From NCBI GenBank assembly GCA_045629585.1, contig JAZQRM010000083.1, forward strand, positions 22,905 to 86,904: 64,000 bases of DNA, read 5' to 3'. Source of the DNA: Taishania sp045629585 (GTDB lineage Bacteria > Bacteroidota > Bacteroidia > Flavobacteriales_D > Crocinitomicaceae). A model generated the notes under the pieces. That model was given only the letters and a program-made list of their open reading frames with translations, was not told where the DNA came from and ran no database searches. How positions within the stretch are numbered: position 1 is the first letter of the stretch; every line of letters begins with the position of its first letter. The translations under genes and the position numbers were made by a program. Positions 10,176 to 18,678 of the stretch are shown here, piece by piece.

Positions 10176-10712
10176 ATGGCAGAAAAAGTTATATATGCAA
10201 TGTACGATGACGACGATGTACTAAAAGATGGTGCAAAGAAGTTAGTTGCAAAAGGTATTAAAGTTGCGGAAGTATTTTCTCCATTCCCAATTCACGGTAT
10301 TGATCCAATCATTGGAGTAAAAAATACCCGATTAGGAATTATGGCTTTTATCTATGGTTTGACAGGTTTAACTTTGGCAACTATAGGGATGCGTTATTTT
10401 ATGATTGTAAACTGGCCAATGAATATTGGAGGTAAACCAAACTTTTCATACTTAGAAAATGTGTTATCTTTTGTGCCGATTTCATTTGAGTTTACAGTTT
10501 TGATGGCAGCGCACGGGATGGCAACAACTTATTTCTTATTAAATAGAACATTGCCTGGTATGCCAGCATCTAATCCTGATCCACGTACAACAGATGATCG
10601 CTTTGTTATGGAAATTAGGACTGCTGATAATAGTCAGTTTTCTGCAGATGAAATCGAAGCTTTGATCAAAGAAACGGGTATTGTGGAATTGGATCAAAAA
10701 GAATTAAAATAA
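10176..10712 (+). CDS. actD: alternative complex III subunit ActD
   Basis: 178 residues. A soluble N-terminal domain (IYAMYDDDDVLKDGAKKLVAKGIKV, then VFSPFPIHGID) is followed by two membrane hairpin helices (about 55-75 and 100-122) and a short cytoplasmic tail. This is the DUF3341 arrangement of ActD, a structural subunit bridging ActC and ActF in the membrane. Same operon; a hairpin separates it from actE. Confidence 0.9.
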   Translation: MAEKVIYAMYDDDDVLKDGAKKLVAKGIKVAEVFSPFPIHGIDPIIGVKNTRLGIMAFIYGLTGLTLATIGMRYFMIVNWPMNIGGKPNFSYLENVLSFVPISFEFTVLMAAHGMATTYFLLNRTLPGMPASNPDPRTTDDRFVMEIRTADNSQFSADEIEALIKETGIVELDQKELK

Positions 10713-10719
10713 TTTGCCC

Positions 10720-10750
10720 GATTCCCAATGGCAACATTGGGAATCTTTTA
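10720..10750 (+). terminator. hairpin between actD and actE (attenuator or processing site)
   Basis: An 11-bp perfect stem, GATTCCCAATG at 10720-10730 against CATTGGGAATC at 10735-10745, closed by the tetraloop GCAA, which is of the GNRA type. Only TTTTA follows, so termination would be partial. It could tune the ratio of actA-D to actE-coxA or stabilise the upstream RNA. Confidence 0.55.
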
Positions 10751-10762
10751 AAGTCAATAAAA

Positions 10763-11488
10763 ATGAAAATGAATTTTAAGGCAATCGCAAGTTTAACATT
10801 ATCGGCAACAGCACTGTTGTTCGTGTCTTGTTCTTCTGACAAAAATAGTTCTGGGCTTGAATACATGCCAGATATGTATCGTTCAGCTGCTATTGAACCA
10901 TATGTTGATTATGGGCAAATTAGAGAACGTATCATTACGGAATTGACGATGACACGTTCTGCTCTTGTTCCAGCTTATGGTACTATACCTTTTCAAGGTT
11001 CTGATGCTGAAAACACGGCGTTGTTTTTACCATTCTCCTATTTACCAAACGAAGCTTTTAAGTTATCACATGATTTGCAAGGTTTCGAATTTTCTAAAGA
11101 AGATACATACGCAGCTTCTGCAGCAATGAATACGAATCCTTTGAAAATTACTTCTGCAAATGCAGATCTGATTTTAGCTGAAGGGAAAAAATTGTATTCT
11201 TCCAATTGTGTGCAGTGTCATGGTGAGAAAGGCGATGGGAAAGGTACAATGGTTAGTAACAAAAAGTATGAAGGGGTTCCTGATTATGCAGACAAGAATG
11301 ATTTAAGTGAAGGGCAAATGTTCTATTCTATTTACTACGGTAAAGGAGCAATGGGATCTCACGCTTCGATCCTAAATAAAAAAGAGATCTGGACTTTGGT
11401 TCACTACATTCGTAAGTTCCAAAATGCAGAATATGGTAAAGCGCCGCAAGTTGCAATTACGGTTACTGATACGACTTCTAATAACTAA
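10763..11488 (+). CDS. actE: alternative complex III subunit ActE, monoheme cytochrome c lipoprotein
   Basis: 241 residues. A lipoprotein signal peptide ends at FVSC (cysteine near residue 23). One heme c motif, CVQCH, lies at about 149-153, with GKGAMGSHASIL further on that could give the axial methionine. ActE is the second heme-bearing subunit of ACIII and a candidate exit point for electrons. Fifth gene of the act operon, 50 nt after actD with a hairpin between them. Confidence 0.92.
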   Translation: MKMNFKAIASLTLSATALLFVSCSSDKNSSGLEYMPDMYRSAAIEPYVDYGQIRERIITELTMTRSALVPAYGTIPFQGSDAENTALFLPFSYLPNEAFKLSHDLQGFEFSKEDTYAASAAMNTNPLKITSANADLILAEGKKLYSSNCVQCHGEKGDGKGTMVSNKKYEGVPDYADKNDLSEGQMFYSIYYGKGAMGSHASILNKKEIWTLVHYIRKFQNAEYGKAPQVAITVTDTTSNN

Positions 11489-11508
11489 TAATCTGAAATC
11501 AGGAGAAA

Positions 11509-12705
11509 ATGGAATTTAAAATTTCAAATAAAGCGAAATGGGTAACCCTACTATTAATTGGAGTAGGTGCTTTATTCACGCTAATTGGAGCTTTATCAAT
11601 TAGCGATCATTTTGGTCAACGTTTCTTGGCAAACAGCTTAGTAAATAGTTTCTTCTTCTTTTCTATTGGATTGGGAGCACTATTCTTCTTAGCACTACAA
11701 TATGCTACAGAAACAGGTTGGTACGCATCTGTTAAACGAGTAATCGAGGCAGTTGCAGGATTTATTCCAGTAGGTATATTAATGTTAATTATTACATTGG
11801 CATTAATTTCCTTAAATCATGGAGCTCACATCTATATTTGGATGGATCCAGAAACGTATACAAAAGGAAGTGCACATTATGATGCAATTATTGCTGGTAA
11901 GCATGCTTACTTGAATATTCCTTTCTTTTGGATTAGAACAATTGCTTATCTAGCAACATACTATATTTTCTACAAGGGTTTCCGTAAAAGATCTTTACTA
12001 GAGGATAAAGTTGGAGGTACAGATATTCACTTTACAAACTTTAAGAAAGCTGCGACTTTCCTAGTTTTCTTTGCTGTATTTTCCTCTATGCAAACTTGGG
12101 ATTGGTTAATGTCAATTGACGTACACTGGTTCTCTACTTTGTTCGGATGGTATGTATTTGCTGGGATGTGGTGTTCTACTATGGTAGTATTAGTTATTAC
12201 TACTCTATATCTTAAGAAATTAGGTTATTTACCTAAAGTAAACGACTCACACATTCATGATTTAGGAAAATGGACATTTGCTACTTCATTTCTTTGGTCC
12301 TATTTGTTTTTCTGTCAATATATGTTGTATTGGTATGCAAATGTTCCAGAAGAAGTAACTTATTACATTACAAGAATTGAGGAGTATAAGTTACCTTACT
12401 TTGGAATGTTCTTTATTAACTTTGTATTCCCAATGTTAATTTTGATGTCTCGTGATGCTAAGCGCAATGCTGGAATTCTTACCTTAGTTGGTGTGATTAT
12501 CTTAATTGGGCACTGGATGGATGTTTATTTAATGGTTGTTGCAGGTTCTTTCGGGCCAACATCACATTTTGGAATATTTGAAATTGGTTTTGCATTGTTG
12601 GTAGCAGGAATCTTCATTTTTACGATTCTTACTAATTTGAGTAAAGCTCCATTGACGCCAGTAAATCACCCATTCTTGGACGAGAGTATTCATCATGAAA
12701 TTTAA
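11509..12705 (+). CDS. actF: alternative complex III subunit ActF, NrfD-like membrane protein
   Basis: 398 residues with about ten hydrophobic spans; paralogue of ActC. The conserved HGAHIYIWMDPE loop and the paired tryptophans of SMQTWDWLMSIDVHWFSTLFGW are typical of ActF. It forms the other half of the membrane core and is thought to help in proton translocation. No quinol site is expected. 20 nt after actE and 29 nt before coxB. Confidence 0.92.
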   Translation: MEFKISNKAKWVTLLLIGVGALFTLIGALSISDHFGQRFLANSLVNSFFFFSIGLGALFFLALQYATETGWYASVKRVIEAVAGFIPVGILMLIITLALISLNHGAHIYIWMDPETYTKGSAHYDAIIAGKHAYLNIPFFWIRTIAYLATYYIFYKGFRKRSLLEDKVGGTDIHFTNFKKAATFLVFFAVFSSMQTWDWLMSIDVHWFSTLFGWYVFAGMWCSTMVVLVITTLYLKKLGYLPKVNDSHIHDLGKWTFATSFLWSYLFFCQYMLYWYANVPEEVTYYITRIEEYKLPYFGMFFINFVFPMLILMSRDAKRNAGILTLVGVIILIGHWMDVYLMVVAGSFGPTSHFGIFEIGFALLVAGIFIFTILTNLSKAPLTPVNHPFLDESIHHEI

Positions 12706-12734
12706 TTGAGTTATTCATCACAGAACAATATAAA

Positions 12735-14072
12735 ATGAGTAAATTATTTGCATTAATCGTCATAGTTTTAGGCGTAATTGCTATCGCGCAATTAGTACGC
12801 TTGTACGAGGAAGCCTCAAAGTTGAGAAACAGAGGTGAACACGAAGTGTCGGAACGAGACAACCGTCTTAATGCGAAGTTGATGATAGCCTTTATGGTTT
12901 TATTCTTCGGTTTCGTTACTTACTTGTTCGTACATTACGGATGGACAGGTAGAGGAGGAGCAGCGTCTGAACATGGTAAACGTTTAGATTGGTTGTTAGA
13001 CCTTAATCTTTGGATCATTACAACTGTTTTCTTTATTACTAATTTCTTACTTTTTGGTTTTGCATATAAGTATGTAAAGAAGCCTGGTGTTCCTGCTTTA
13101 TATTTCCCACACAATAATGTGCTTGAGTTAGTTTGGACGGTAGTTCCTGCTATTTCTTTGCTAGTAATCATCGTTTTAGGTTTGATAGAATGGAATAAAG
13201 CCACTTCAAAACCAACTGATGATGCTATCGTTGTTGAATTGTTTTCTAAGCAATTTGATTGGACAGCGCGTTATTCAGGACAGGATAACAAATTAGGTCG
13301 ATTTGATTATAAGTTGACTACAGATAAAAACATGTTAGCTATCTCTAATACTGAAACTATTGATTATGCTATCGATAAGATGATGAATGACTCTTTGCTT
13401 GGAATGAAAGCGATGGAGCGTAAGTTAAACGATCGTAACATTGTAATGGTTCCTTCTGATCGTGAAGCGATGAAATTAACATTGAAGAGAAACGAAGAAA
13501 TTTATCGTTTACTGATACAAATGAAAAATCGTCATGATAAAGCATTTGATGCGCAATCTTGGGATGATATTATTATTGCAGGTCCAGCTGAAAAATTGTA
13601 TTTAGCGAAAGGACAAGAATTTGAAATGCATTTCCGTTCTAAAGACGTTATTCACTCTGCTTTCTTCCCTCATTTCCGTGTTCAAATGAATACAGTACCA
13701 GGACAGGTTACTCGTTTTAAGGTAACTCCAGATAAGACTACAGCGGAGATGCGTAAGGAGAAAAATGATCCTAAATTCGAATATGCTTTAATGTGTAATA
13801 AGATTTGTGGTAGTTCTCACTACAAAATGTACATGATTGTTGAAGTATTAGAGCGTGACGAATACAACGCAGTTATGAAAGCATTTGATCTTGGAGCTGA
13901 CAATGCATTGCGTCCAGCAAACAATCAATTGACTGAAAACGAATTAAAATTGGTTAAGAAAGTATTAGGAGAGAATTTGCCTGGTGCTCACCGTTTTGAG
14001 ACTTTATTTAAAGGGGCACCAGCTGCTCCTGCTGCTGAAGTAGTGGAAACAGAAGAAGTTCCAGCTGCGTAA
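12735..14072 (+). CDS. coxB: cytochrome c oxidase subunit II with internal helical insertion
   Basis: 445 residues, longer than the roughly 250-350 usual for subunit II. An extra N-terminal membrane helix is followed by the two helices of the subunit (about 50-70 and 92-145). The CuA site is complete: H307 and CNKICGSSHYKM with C354, C358, H362 and M365. Between the first strands of the cupredoxin domain (KQFDWTARYSG) and the CuA half lies a charged, helix-rich stretch at about residues 200-285. The tail is Ala/Glu-rich. It receives electrons from cytochrome c or directly from ACIII. Located between actF and coxA, which supports an ACIII-oxidase supercomplex. Confidence 0.92.
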   Translation: MSKLFALIVIVLGVIAIAQLVRLYEEASKLRNRGEHEVSERDNRLNAKLMIAFMVLFFGFVTYLFVHYGWTGRGGAASEHGKRLDWLLDLNLWIITTVFFITNFLLFGFAYKYVKKPGVPALYFPHNNVLELVWTVVPAISLLVIIVLGLIEWNKATSKPTDDAIVVELFSKQFDWTARYSGQDNKLGRFDYKLTTDKNMLAISNTETIDYAIDKMMNDSLLGMKAMERKLNDRNIVMVPSDREAMKLTLKRNEEIYRLLIQMKNRHDKAFDAQSWDDIIIAGPAEKLYLAKGQEFEMHFRSKDVIHSAFFPHFRVQMNTVPGQVTRFKVTPDKTTAEMRKEKNDPKFEYALMCNKICGSSHYKMYMIVEVLERDEYNAVMKAFDLGADNALRPANNQLTENELKLVKKVLGENLPGAHRFETLFKGAPAAPAAEVVETEEVPAA

Positions 14073-14106
14073 TTGTATTGGTATTAAATTTTTAAATTAA
14101 AGTAAA

Positions 14107-15909
14107 ATGTCTGTATTAGAACACGAAGCTCACGGTCATCACGAGCATGATCACCACGAGGAACACTTTGTATCGAAATACATTTTTAGCTTCGACCATA
14201 AAATGATTGGTAAGCAGTATTTGGTTACTGCTGTTTTCATGGGTGTTGTAGCTATGTTGTTATCGATTTTGTTCCGTATCCAATTGGCTTGGCCAGGTGA
14301 AAGCACAGATTTCTTATCATTCTTCTTGGGTGAGAAATGGGCACCAGGAGGAGTATTAAGTGAAGATATGTATCTAGGGTTGGTTACAATCCATGGTACA
14401 ATAATGGTTTTCTTTTTATTAACTGGAGGTTTATCAGGAACGTTCTCTAACTTACTTATTCCATTGCAAATTGGAGCACGTGATATGGCCTCTGGATTTA
14501 TGAACATGCTATCTTATTGGTTGTTCTTTGTTTCTTCTGTGATAATGTTTTGTTCACTATTCGTAGAAACTGGACCAGCGATGTCAGGTTGGACCGTTTA
14601 TCCTCCATTATCTGCTTTACCTCAAACGGTATCAGGATCAGGTTTCGGGATGGATCTTTGGTTAATCTCAATGACTTTGTTTATTGCATCGCAGTTATTA
14701 GGTGGTATAAACTATATTGTTACAATTTTAAACTTACGTACTCAAGGTATGTCTATGACTAGAATGCCTTTGACTATATGGGCTTTCTTTGTAACTGCTG
14801 TTTTAGGATTATTATCTTTCCCAGTTTTATTATCAGCAGCATTGTTGTTAGTGATGGATAGAACTTTAGGTACATCTTTCTACTTATCTGATATCATTGC
14901 AGGTTCTGAGATGTTAACAAATCACGGTGGTTCTCCTTTATTGTATCAACATTTATTCTGGTTCTTAGGTCACCCTGAGGTATATATCGTATTATTACCA
15001 GCGTTAGGTATTTCTTCTGAAGTTATTTCAACAAACTCTAGAAAGCCTATTTTTGGTTACCGTGCGATGATTGGATCTATTTTAGCAATTGGTTTCCTAT
15101 CATTTATTGTATGGGGTCACCATATGTTTGTAACTGGTATGAATCCATTCTTAGGATCTGTATTCGTATTTACAACATTGTTAATTGCTATTCCTTCAGC
15201 TGTTAAAGTATTTAATTATTTGACAACACTTTGGAAAGGATCTATCATTTACACTCCAGCTATGTTATTCTCTGTAGGTTTAGTATCCGCATTTATTACG
15301 GGTGGTGTTACAGGTATTATTTTAGCGGATTCAGCATTAGATATTTCAGTGCACGATACTTACTTTGTTGTTGCTCACTTCCATATCGTAATGGGTATTA
15401 CAGCTGTATTTGGAATGTTTGCAGGTGTTTATCACTGGTTCCCTAAGTTATTTGGAAGAATGATGAATACTCGTTTGGGTTACGTTCACTTCTGGATTAC
15501 GATAGTTGGCGCTTATGGAGTTTTCTTCCCTATGCACTTTGTAGGTATTGCAGGAGCACCTCGTCGTTATTATGATTATTCAGTTTACAAGATTTTTGAT
15601 AATGCAAGTTTTGAAATGATCATGGACTTGAATGTAATTATTACGGTATTCGCTATCATTGCTGCGGCAGGACAGTTGATTTTCTTATTCAACTTCTTCT
15701 ACTCAATTTTTAGAGGACCTAAAGCGGTTCAAAATCCATGGAAAGCAAACACATTGGAGTGGACTACTCCGGTTGAGCATGTTCACGGTAACTGGCCAGG
15801 TGAGTTACCAATTGTATACCGTTGGGCTTACGATTACTCTAAACCAGGTATGGACGAAGATTATGTTGTTCAAACAACTCCTTTAAAAGAAGGTGAAGAA
15901 GAACACTAA
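14107..15909 (+). CDS. coxA: cytochrome c oxidase subunit I (A1-type heme-copper oxidase)
   Basis: 600 residues, twelve or more membrane spans. All metal ligands are visible: H96 and H426 for the low-spin heme, H424 for the high-spin heme, and H289, H338 and H339 for CuB. The GHPEVY motif with E291 and Y293 (cross-linked to H289 in relatives) marks it as A1-type with D and K proton channels. The N-terminus is His-rich (HEAHGHHEHDHHEEH), common in Bacteroidota. It reduces O2 to water and pumps protons. Last gene of the act-cox operon, followed by a strong terminator. Confidence 0.96.
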   Translation: MSVLEHEAHGHHEHDHHEEHFVSKYIFSFDHKMIGKQYLVTAVFMGVVAMLLSILFRIQLAWPGESTDFLSFFLGEKWAPGGVLSEDMYLGLVTIHGTIMVFFLLTGGLSGTFSNLLIPLQIGARDMASGFMNMLSYWLFFVSSVIMFCSLFVETGPAMSGWTVYPPLSALPQTVSGSGFGMDLWLISMTLFIASQLLGGINYIVTILNLRTQGMSMTRMPLTIWAFFVTAVLGLLSFPVLLSAALLLVMDRTLGTSFYLSDIIAGSEMLTNHGGSPLLYQHLFWFLGHPEVYIVLLPALGISSEVISTNSRKPIFGYRAMIGSILAIGFLSFIVWGHHMFVTGMNPFLGSVFVFTTLLIAIPSAVKVFNYLTTLWKGSIIYTPAMLFSVGLVSAFITGGVTGIILADSALDISVHDTYFVVAHFHIVMGITAVFGMFAGVYHWFPKLFGRMMNTRLGYVHFWITIVGAYGVFFPMHFVGIAGAPRRYYDYSVYKIFDNASFEMIMDLNVIITVFAIIAAAGQLIFLFNFFYSIFRGPKAVQNPWKANTLEWTTPVEHVHGNWPGELPIVYRWAYDYSKPGMDEDYVVQTTPLKEGEEEH

Positions 15910-15924
15910 AATTAAATGATACGT

Positions 15925-15956
15925 AAAGCCTCTCCTTTTTTGGAGGGGCTTTTTTG
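15925..15956 (+). terminator. intrinsic terminator of the act-cox operon
   Basis: Stem AAAGCCTCTCC (15925-15935) pairs with GGAGGGGCTTT (15942-15952) with one G-U pair, loop of six T, then a T-run. Confidence 0.9.
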
Positions 15957-15967
15957 TTTTATGCAAG

Positions 15968-15995
15968 TTGATTATGATTTGATTTTGTAACTTTG
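15968..15995 (+). promoter_or_regulatory. ruvB-queG promoter
   Basis: TTG (15968-15970), 17 nt, TAACTTTG (15988-15995): a full match to the Bacteroidota consensus. It implies a leader of about 13 nt before the GTG at 16015. Confidence 0.75.
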
Positions 15996-16014
15996 AGGTA
16001 TAGATGTGATTTAA

Positions 16015-17037
16015 GTGGAAGAATCTTTTGATTATCGTTCAGAGGCGTTAAGTAACGATGCTGATTACGACAAGGTATTACGTCCAAAAGTCTTAACAGA
16101 TTTTGCTGGACAAGAAAAGGTAGTTGACAACCTTAATGTGTTTGTTAAAGCTGCTAAATTGAGAGATGAACCTTTGGATCATGTTTTGTTGCATGGACCT
16201 CCAGGTCTTGGCAAAACAACTTTATCTCATATTATCGCAAATGAGTTAGGTGTTAAATGTAAAATCACGTCTGGTCCTGTGCTTGATAAGCCAGGTGATC
16301 TTGCAGGTTTGTTGACAAATCTAGAAAGAGGAGATATTTTATTTATTGACGAGATTCATCGTTTGAGTCCTGTAGTTGAAGAATATCTTTATTCAGCAAT
16401 GGAGGACTATGTGATTGACATAATGCTTGATTCAGGGGCTAATGCAAGGTCTATTCAAATTGAAATTAATCCTTTTACTCTTATAGGTGCTACAACACGA
16501 TCAGGATTGTTAACCTCTCCTCTACGTGCTCGTTTCGGTATTAATTTGAGGTTGGAGTATTATAATTCTAAAACTTTAACTTTGATTGTTCAACGATCTG
16601 CAGATTTGTTAGGTATAGGTATTGATGATGATGCTTCCTATCAAATAGCAAGTCGTTCCAGAGGTACGCCCCGTATAGCTAATGCATTGTTAAGACGTGT
16701 TCGGGATTTTGCACAGATTAAAGGAAATGGTTTTATCGATTTGGATATTACTTTATTTGCATTAGGCGCTTTGAATGTTGATGCACATGGATTAGATGAG
16801 ATGGATAATAAGATTCTACTTACCATGATTGATAAATTTAAGGGTGGCCCTGTTGGTTTAACAACGATTGCAACTGCTATAGGAGAAAATGCCGGTACTA
16901 TTGAGGAAGTTTATGAACCATTCTTAATACAAGAAGGTTTTTTAATGCGCACTCCGCGTGGTCGTCAGGTTACGGAATATGCTTACAAGCATTTAGGTAG
17001 ATCGATGCAAGGTAAAATTGGTGGATTATTTGATTAA
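16015..17037 (+). CDS. ruvB: Holliday junction branch migration ATPase RuvB
   Basis: 340 residues from GTG 16015; an in-frame stop lies just upstream and the promoter leaves no room for a longer form. Walker A GPPGLGKTT (about 62-70), Walker B LFIDEIHRL, sensor GATTRSGLL and the C-terminal winged-helix domain (EPFLIQEGFLMRTPRGR) are all present. The hexamer drives branch migration with RuvA, in recombinational repair. No ruvA or ruvC is adjacent. It overlaps queG by one base (TAATG). Confidence 0.97.
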   Translation: MEESFDYRSEALSNDADYDKVLRPKVLTDFAGQEKVVDNLNVFVKAAKLRDEPLDHVLLHGPPGLGKTTLSHIIANELGVKCKITSGPVLDKPGDLAGLLTNLERGDILFIDEIHRLSPVVEEYLYSAMEDYVIDIMLDSGANARSIQIEINPFTLIGATTRSGLLTSPLRARFGINLRLEYYNSKTLTLIVQRSADLLGIGIDDDASYQIASRSRGTPRIANALLRRVRDFAQIKGNGFIDLDITLFALGALNVDAHGLDEMDNKILLTMIDKFKGGPVGLTTIATAIGENAGTIEEVYEPFLIQEGFLMRTPRGRQVTEYAYKHLGRSMQGKIGGLFD

Positions 17038-17972
17038 TGGATCTACGTGTACGTTCAATTAAGGTAAAGGAAATTGCTTTACGCCATGGTTTTGATTTTT
17101 GTGGTATTTCAAAAGCTGATTTCTTAGAAGAGGAGGCCCCCCGATTTGAAAGGTGGCTTAAGCATCAATTTAACGGCAAGATGAATTATATGGAAAATCA
17201 TTTTGATAAGCGGTTAGATCCAAGATTGTTGGTTGAAGATTGTAAATCTGTTGTTTCGCTTTTATATAATTATTATCCGTCAACAGATGTTAATGAAGGT
17301 AATGCTTTAAAGATCTCCAAATATGCATTCGGAAATGATTATCATGATGTCATTAAAGATAAGTTGAAGGATTTGTACAATGATCTCGAAGCTGAATTTG
17401 GAAGTATAGGTGGACGTGTGTTTGTTGATTCGGCACCAGTTATGGATAAAGCATGGGCAAAAAAAAGTGGATTAGGTTGGGTTGGTAAAAATTCGAATTT
17501 GATTCATCCAAAAGGAGGTTCTTTTTTCTTTATAGCTGAGTTGTTGCTAGATCTAGAGCTCGAAGCTGATGGTCCTATTAAAGATTATTGCGGACGATGT
17601 ACGCGTTGTTTAGACGCTTGTCCTACTGATGCAATCGTAGAACCATATGTTGTAGATGGTTCCAAGTGTATCTCTTATCTGACAATCGAATTAAAGGATG
17701 AATTAATACCTAAAGATTTTCAAGGAAAAATGGATGGGTGGTTTTTTGGTTGTGATATCTGCCAAGATATTTGTCCTTGGAATAGGTTTTCTAAATCTCA
17801 TGCAGAACCACGTTTTATGCCTTCTCAAGAGCTTTTAGGTATAACAGATAAGGATTGGTTGGATTTACAGATAGATGTTTATCAGAAGCTTTTTAAAGGA
17901 AGTGCCGTAAAGCGCACTAAATACAGTGGTCTAAAACGAAATATTGAATTTATAACTAAAAAAGGGAGCTAA
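17037..17972 (+). CDS. queG: epoxyqueuosine reductase QueG
   Basis: 311 residues. Two [4Fe-4S] motifs, CGRCTRCLDACPTDAI and GCDICQDICPWNRF, flank the second half, and the N-terminal part matches the cobalamin-binding domain of the family. It reduces epoxyqueuosine to queuosine in tRNA, the last step of the pathway; queA, the preceding enzyme, lies at 27382. The stop codon sits in the loop of the terminator hairpin. Translationally coupled to ruvB. Confidence 0.95.
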   Translation: MDLRVRSIKVKEIALRHGFDFCGISKADFLEEEAPRFERWLKHQFNGKMNYMENHFDKRLDPRLLVEDCKSVVSLLYNYYPSTDVNEGNALKISKYAFGNDYHDVIKDKLKDLYNDLEAEFGSIGGRVFVDSAPVMDKAWAKKSGLGWVGKNSNLIHPKGGSFFFIAELLLDLELEADGPIKDYCGRCTRCLDACPTDAIVEPYVVDGSKCISYLTIELKDELIPKDFQGKMDGWFFGCDICQDICPWNRFSKSHAEPRFMPSQELLGITDKDWLDLQIDVYQKLFKGSAVKRTKYSGLKRNIEFITKKGS

Positions 17973-17986
17973 TTGCTCCCTTTTTT
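17958..17986. terminator. bidirectional terminator containing the queG stop codon
   Basis: Perfect 12-bp stem, AAAAAAGGGAGC (17958-17969) and GCTCCCTTTTTT (17975-17986), with a 5-nt loop that holds most of the queG TAA. It serves queG and the convergent gene ending at 17997. Confidence 0.9.
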
Positions 17987-17996
17987 AGTATCTTTT

Positions 17997-18668
17997 TTAA
18001 TCTTGGATCATTTCCATCATTTGTTCGGTTGTAGTTACCTCGTAATCTTTGGGTATCTCAAGCGAAAATAATTTCTTTTTGTTTTCTTTCTTTAGGTTCT
18101 TTGTGAATTCAACCGCTGTTATCGTTATATTCATTTGTGGATTTTCTACTTCTACCAATAATGGTATGCCATCAATCTCTGTAAGGGAGAATTGATTGTC
18201 GATGCCCACTTCAGATTGAATTTCTGTAGTTGCCCATATTGTTGTTGTACCTTGTTCAGGACCTAAATCAATCACGTATTTTGTACAATTTAAACCTAAT
18301 ATTTGTTTGGTTTCATTTGTTTTTTCAACTATAAAATCCGTATTGGTTTGCTGTTGTTTTGTTGTTTCAATTTCCCCCACAATTGCTTTGTTACCCATCA
18401 TACCGCCAGTTAGCGTTAAGGTTTTCTTCTCCTTTGTATTTTTTATTGTTGTGGTATTCATAAACATTCCCATGTTTAATTCTGTGCGCGTTCCTTCTGG
18501 TGCAAAATATTGAATCATTTTTGATCCTTGCATCATAGCTGCTTGTTGTTGAATCATGGGATCGGAAGAACTGAATTTTAGTTCAAAATCTATTCGACCT
18601 TCTTTGTGTTGACTAAAAGTAACTAGTGTTATACAAAGTGTTGCTAGTGTTAATATAAATTTGTTCAT
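17997..18668 (-). CDS. secreted DUF4412/GLPGLI-like protein
   Basis: 223 residues from ATG at 18668; a TTG at 18677 would add three residues before a good signal peptide (MNKFILTLATLCITLVTFSQ). The mature part is rich in beta strands, Met and Gln (SSSDPMIQQQAAMMQGSKM) and includes ILGLNCTKYVID, a pattern seen in DUF4412 and GLPGLI-type exported proteins of Bacteroidota. It starts 10 nt after rseP on the same strand and is likely cotranscribed with it. Function unknown; probably periplasmic. Confidence 0.7.
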   Translation of the reverse strand: MNKFILTLATLCITLVTFSQHKEGRIDFELKFSSSDPMIQQQAAMMQGSKMIQYFAPEGTRTELNMGMFMNTTTIKNTKEKKTLTLTGGMMGNKAIVGEIETTKQQQTNTDFIVEKTNETKQILGLNCTKYVIDLGPEQGTTTIWATTEIQSEVGIDNQFSLTEIDGIPLLVEVENPQMNITITAVEFTKNLKKENKKKLFSLEIPKDYEVTTTEQMMEMIQD

Positions 18669-18678
18669 TCTTTTCAAT

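Noticed and set aside
14151..14507. 118-codon minus frame opposite coxA
   Set aside because: Lies fully inside the conserved subunit I gene; Asn/Lys-rich composition of an antisense shadow.
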